Below, one piece after another: positions 61,714 to 64,000 of a stretch of 64,000 bases of DNA. Numbering within the stretch: the first letter of the stretch is position 1; every line of letters starts with the position of its first letter. The notes under the pieces were generated by a model. That model was not told where the DNA came from. It searched no databases and was given only the letters and a program-made list of their open reading frames with translations. This DNA comes from Phycisphaerales bacterium UBA2421 (lineage in GTDB: Bacteria; Planctomycetota; Phycisphaerae; Tepidisphaerales; Tepidisphaeraceae), in contig DDRH01000028.1 of NCBI GenBank assembly GCA_002343075.1, positions 63,719-127,718 of the forward strand, in the 5' to 3' direction. A program made the position numbers and the translations under genes.

Positions 61714-64000
61714 ATGAGCAGCAGCAACCAAAAACAGATCCGCATCAAGGGCGCCCGCGAGCACAATCTCAAAAATCTCCAGATCGAAATCCCTCGCGAT
61801 AAGCTCGTCGTCATCACCGGACTTTCCGGCAGCGGCAAGAGTACCCTCGCATTTGACACCGTATACGCAGAGGGCCAGCGGAAATACATGGAATCGCTGT
61901 CGGCGTACGCGCGGCAGTTTCTGGACATGCTCCAGAAGCCCGACATTGACGAAATCGAGGGCCTGCCGCCCACCATTGCCATCGAACAGCGGTCGGCATC
62001 GTCCAATCCGCGGTCGACTGTCGCCACAACCACAGAGATTTATGATTACCTGCGCGTCCTCTTCGCTCGCGCCGGCACGCCGCACTGCTGGGTTTGTGGA
62101 AAGACCGTGGCTTCTCAAAGCGCATCGCAAATCGTCGATGCGGTCATGCAGCACCCCGCCGGCACGAAAGTGATGATCCTCGCCCCGCTGGTTCGGCAGC
62201 AGAAGGGAGAACACAAGGAAACCTTCGCCGCGATTCACAAGCAGGGGTTTGTGCGCGCCCGCGTTGATGGGGAGATCCTGGAACTGCAATCGCCGGACAA
62301 AGCGCCGGCGCTGGCAAAGACCTTTAAGCACGATATCGAAGCGGTGGTCGATCGAATCGTGCTCAAACCCGAAATCAGGAGCCGATGTGCCGATTCGATC
62401 GAGACGGCCCTCAAGCTGTCGCAGGGACTGGTCATCCTCGCGGTCGAATCGGCTGGCAAGTGGGCCGATCAGCTTTACAGCGAAAAGTTTGCCTGCGCCG
62501 ATCACCCCGAAGCCAGCCTGCCCGAACTTGAGCCGCGCGTCTTCAGCTTCAACTCGCCCCAAGGGGCGTGCCCGACGTGCCACGGCCTGGGGACCGTGCA
62601 GGAGTTTGACCCGGACATGGTCGTGCCCGATGACTCCCTCACACTTGAAACGGGCGCGATCGAGCCGTGGCGAAAAAATGGCAAGCGGATGAATGTGTTC
62701 TACAGCCGGGTGCTGCGGCAGTTCTGCAAGGATTTTGGCATCGGTTACTCCGTGCCGGTCAGGGAAATTGATAAGAAGGTGAAGGATGTGCTCTTCTTCG
62801 GCACCACAGCCAAGGGCGATTTGGGCACGGGCACGGATTTTGAAGGGATCATTCCCAACCTGCAGCGGCGGTTTGTGAGCACCGAGAGCGAGTGGGTCAA
62901 GCACAAGCTGCAGGATTACATGTCAGAGCAGCCGTGCGAATCCTGCCGCGGCACGCGGCTGAAGCCCGAAGTGCTGGCTGTGCGAATCCGTAGCACGGGT
63001 TTTCAACCCGTTCTTCCTGCGCTATCCAGCACCGAGCCACCGAAAAAAAAGCCGAAGAATAATGCTAAGAATGGGTTGGAAACCCATGCTACGGTGCCAC
63101 TCCCCGGCTCATCCATCCACGACATCACCGTGATGACCGTCGAGAGGGCCAAGGCGTTTTTTGAGAATCTCAAGCTGAGCAAGGAAGGAACCAAGATCGC
63201 CGAGCCGATCGTGCGCGAGATCGGCGCGCGCCTCGGGTTCATGGTCGATGTCGGCCTGGGTTATCTCACCCTCGACCGAAAGACCGGTTCGCTCTCCGGC
63301 GGGGAGGCGCAGCGCATCCGGCTGGCCACGCAGGTCGGCAGCGGGCTGGTTGGGGTGGCTTATGTGCTGGACGAACCGACCATCGGACTGCATCAGCGCG
63401 ACAACACCCGCCTGATTCGCACGCTGCTCCGCCTGCGCGATATCGGCAACAGCGTCATTATGGTGGAACACGACGAAGACTGTATCCGCGCCGCCGACCA
63501 TTTGATCGATATCGGCCCGGGTGCCGGGATTCACGGCGGGACGGTCGTTGCACAGGGCGACATGCCCGCAGTGCTCAAGCAAAGGGCGAGCGTTACGGTC
63601 CAATACATCACCGGCGAGAAGCAGATTCTCGTCCCCCCGGCCCGGCGGCCCGTCAACCCCGCCAAAGCCGCGATCGAACTGAAAGGCTGCACCGCCAACA
63701 ACTTAAAGAGCGTCGATGTAAAGATTCCCCTCGGTGGGCTGGTTTGCGTCACCGGCGTGAGCGGCAGTGGAAAATCGACGCTGGTCAATCAGACTCTTCT
63801 ACCCGCGCTCAAACGCAAGATCTATAACAGCCGGGTGCGCGCCGGCGCACACAAGACCATCAACGGCCTCAAGCAGATTGATAAAGTCATCGAAATCGAT
63901 CAATCCCCCATCGGCCGGACACCGCGGAGCAACCCTGCGACCTACACCGGCGTTTTTGATGACATCCGCAAGACATTTTCACAAACCCGCGAAGCCAAGA
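61714..64000 (+). CDS. uvrA: Excinuclease ABC subunit A (UvrA), 5' part
   Basis: The gene is cut by the right edge; about 762 codons are visible. UvrA finds DNA damage for nucleotide excision repair. It has the first Walker [10 protein letters not shown], a zinc-finger pair (CWVC), the second zinc module CPTC and CESCRG, the ABC signature [12 protein letters not shown], Walker [16 protein letters not shown] (read around [11 protein letters not shown]), and the second Walker [10 protein letters not shown]. An in-frame extra segment with inverted repeats interrupts the [23 protein letters not shown] stretch. The ATG at 61714 gives a normal start ([13 protein letters not shown]). Confidence 0.95.
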   Translation, partial: MSSSNQKQIRIKGAREHNLKNLQIEIPRDKLVVITGLSGSGKSTLAFDTVYAEGQRKYMESLSAYARQFLDMLQKPDIDEIEGLPPTIAIEQRSASSNPRSTVATTTEIYDYLRVLFARAGTPHCWVCGKTVASQSASQIVDAVMQHPAGTKVMILAPLVRQQKGEHKETFAAIHKQGFVRARVDGEILELQSPDKAPALAKTFKHDIEAVVDRIVLKPEIRSRCADSIETALKLSQGLVILAVESAGKWADQLYSEKFACADHPEASLPELEPRVFSFNSPQGACPTCHGLGTVQEFDPDMVVPDDSLTLETGAIEPWRKNGKRMNVFYSRVLRQFCKDFGIGYSVPVREIDKKVKDVLFFGTTAKGDLGTGTDFEGIIPNLQRRFVSTESEWVKHKLQDYMSEQPCESCRGTRLKPEVLAVRIRSTGFQPVLPALSSTEPPKKKPKNNAKNGLETHATVPLPGSSIHDITVMTVERAKAFFENLKLSKEGTKIAEPIVREIGARLGFMVDVGLGYLTLDRKTGSLSGGEAQRIRLATQVGSGLVGVAYVLDEPTIGLHQRDNTRLIRTLLRLRDIGNSVIMVEHDEDCIRAADHLIDIGPGAGIHGGTVVAQGDMPAVLKQRASVTVQYITGEKQILVPPARRPVNPAKAAIELKGCTANNLKSVDVKIPLGGLVCVTGVSGSGKSTLVNQTLLPALKRKIYNSRVRAGAHKTINGLKQIDKVIEIDQSPIGRTPRSNPATYTGVFDDIRKTFSQTREAK
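62988..63094. repeat. REP-like inverted repeat pair inside uvrA
   Basis: Two 28-base arms (62988-63015 and 63067-63094) are inverted copies with 25 of 28 positions identical, separated by 51 bases. Each arm is also a small hairpin: ACGGGTT/AACCCGT on the left, ATGGGTT/AACCCAT on the right. The C-to-T change in one is matched by a G-to-A change in its partner, which preserves pairing. The whole is in frame with uvrA and adds about 35 codons without a stop. Confidence 0.85.

Noticed and set aside
1..64000. CRISPR arrays, tRNA/rRNA genes, phage or transposase genes
   Set aside because: None was found on reading both strands; no regularly spaced repeats, cloverleaf structures or integrase/transposase motifs were seen.

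Overview
The window looks like a chromosomal segment of a GC-rich planctomycete, probably of the class Phycisphaerae. This rests on several things: two large surface proteins that begin with the planctomycete-type short N-terminal sorting motif (VELLExRxLxxA/S), a PEP-CTERM protein, bactofilins, LPS heptose genes, the futalosine route to menaquinone, and a very long TPR-secretin. There are no rRNA or tRNA genes, no CRISPR array, no phage genes and no transposase. Nearly all of it is ordinary core genome, read on both strands in short operons.

Layout. 1-3.6 kb: the 3' end of a primary-type sigma factor, a SnoaL-like protein, a DppA-type D-aminopeptidase, a STAS protein and a cytochrome oxidase subunit III-like protein. 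3.8-6.2 kb: an HtrA-type protease followed by a catalytically dead paralogue with a rearranged domain order. 6.4-11 kb: a menaquinone cluster (ubiE/menG, DoxX-like, ubiX, a split CsrA-like gene, mqnP/ubiA, mqnE). 11-23 kb: a small basic protein, a CheY-like regulator, bpt, glyA, a large unknown anchored protein, ribH, a GT-A-like protein, nusB, ftsY, a FixJ-like regulator and a DUF4139-like protein. 23-30 kb: a kelch/Calx-beta surface protein, an M24 peptidase, modB, modA and a TIM-barrel isomerase-like protein. 30-43 kb: radA, a double LPS-kinase-like protein, a heptosyltransferase, two bactofilins, a second surface protein, eda, two membrane proteins, hldE and a LOG-family protein. 43-55 kb: an FKBP isomerase, a PEP-CTERM protein, an M50 protease, mqnC, an ACT protein, ldh, an HD protein, a CDF transporter, an amidohydrolase, a GntR/LacI chimera and an MBL hydrolase. 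55-64 kb: rpmB, the giant secretin, pilT and the 5' part of uvrA.

How the genes fit together. ubiE, ubiX, mqnP, mqnE and mqnC belong to menaquinone synthesis and feed a respiratory chain that includes the oxidase subunit. hldE, the family 9 glycosyltransferase and the WaaP-like kinase point to an LPS-bearing outer membrane. The secretin and PilT point to type IV pili or type II secretion across that membrane.

The most interesting signal is that four housekeeping genes (mqnE, mqnC, radA, uvrA) carry in-frame extra segments of about 30-60 codons at positions that are loops in their families. In mqnE and mqnC the segment contains a related 8-bp tandem repeat (GRAGMGAC), in the same orientation and at the homologous loop. 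In uvrA it is a REP-like pair of inverted 28-bp arms whose own small hairpins show a compensating base change. This resembles the Rickettsia palindromic elements that invade coding genes. Other points of interest are a CsrA-like protein with an insertion between its first strand and the rest, a pseudoprotease with a PDZ domain placed inside the protease fold, and a perfect 22-bp palindrome just upstream of radA.
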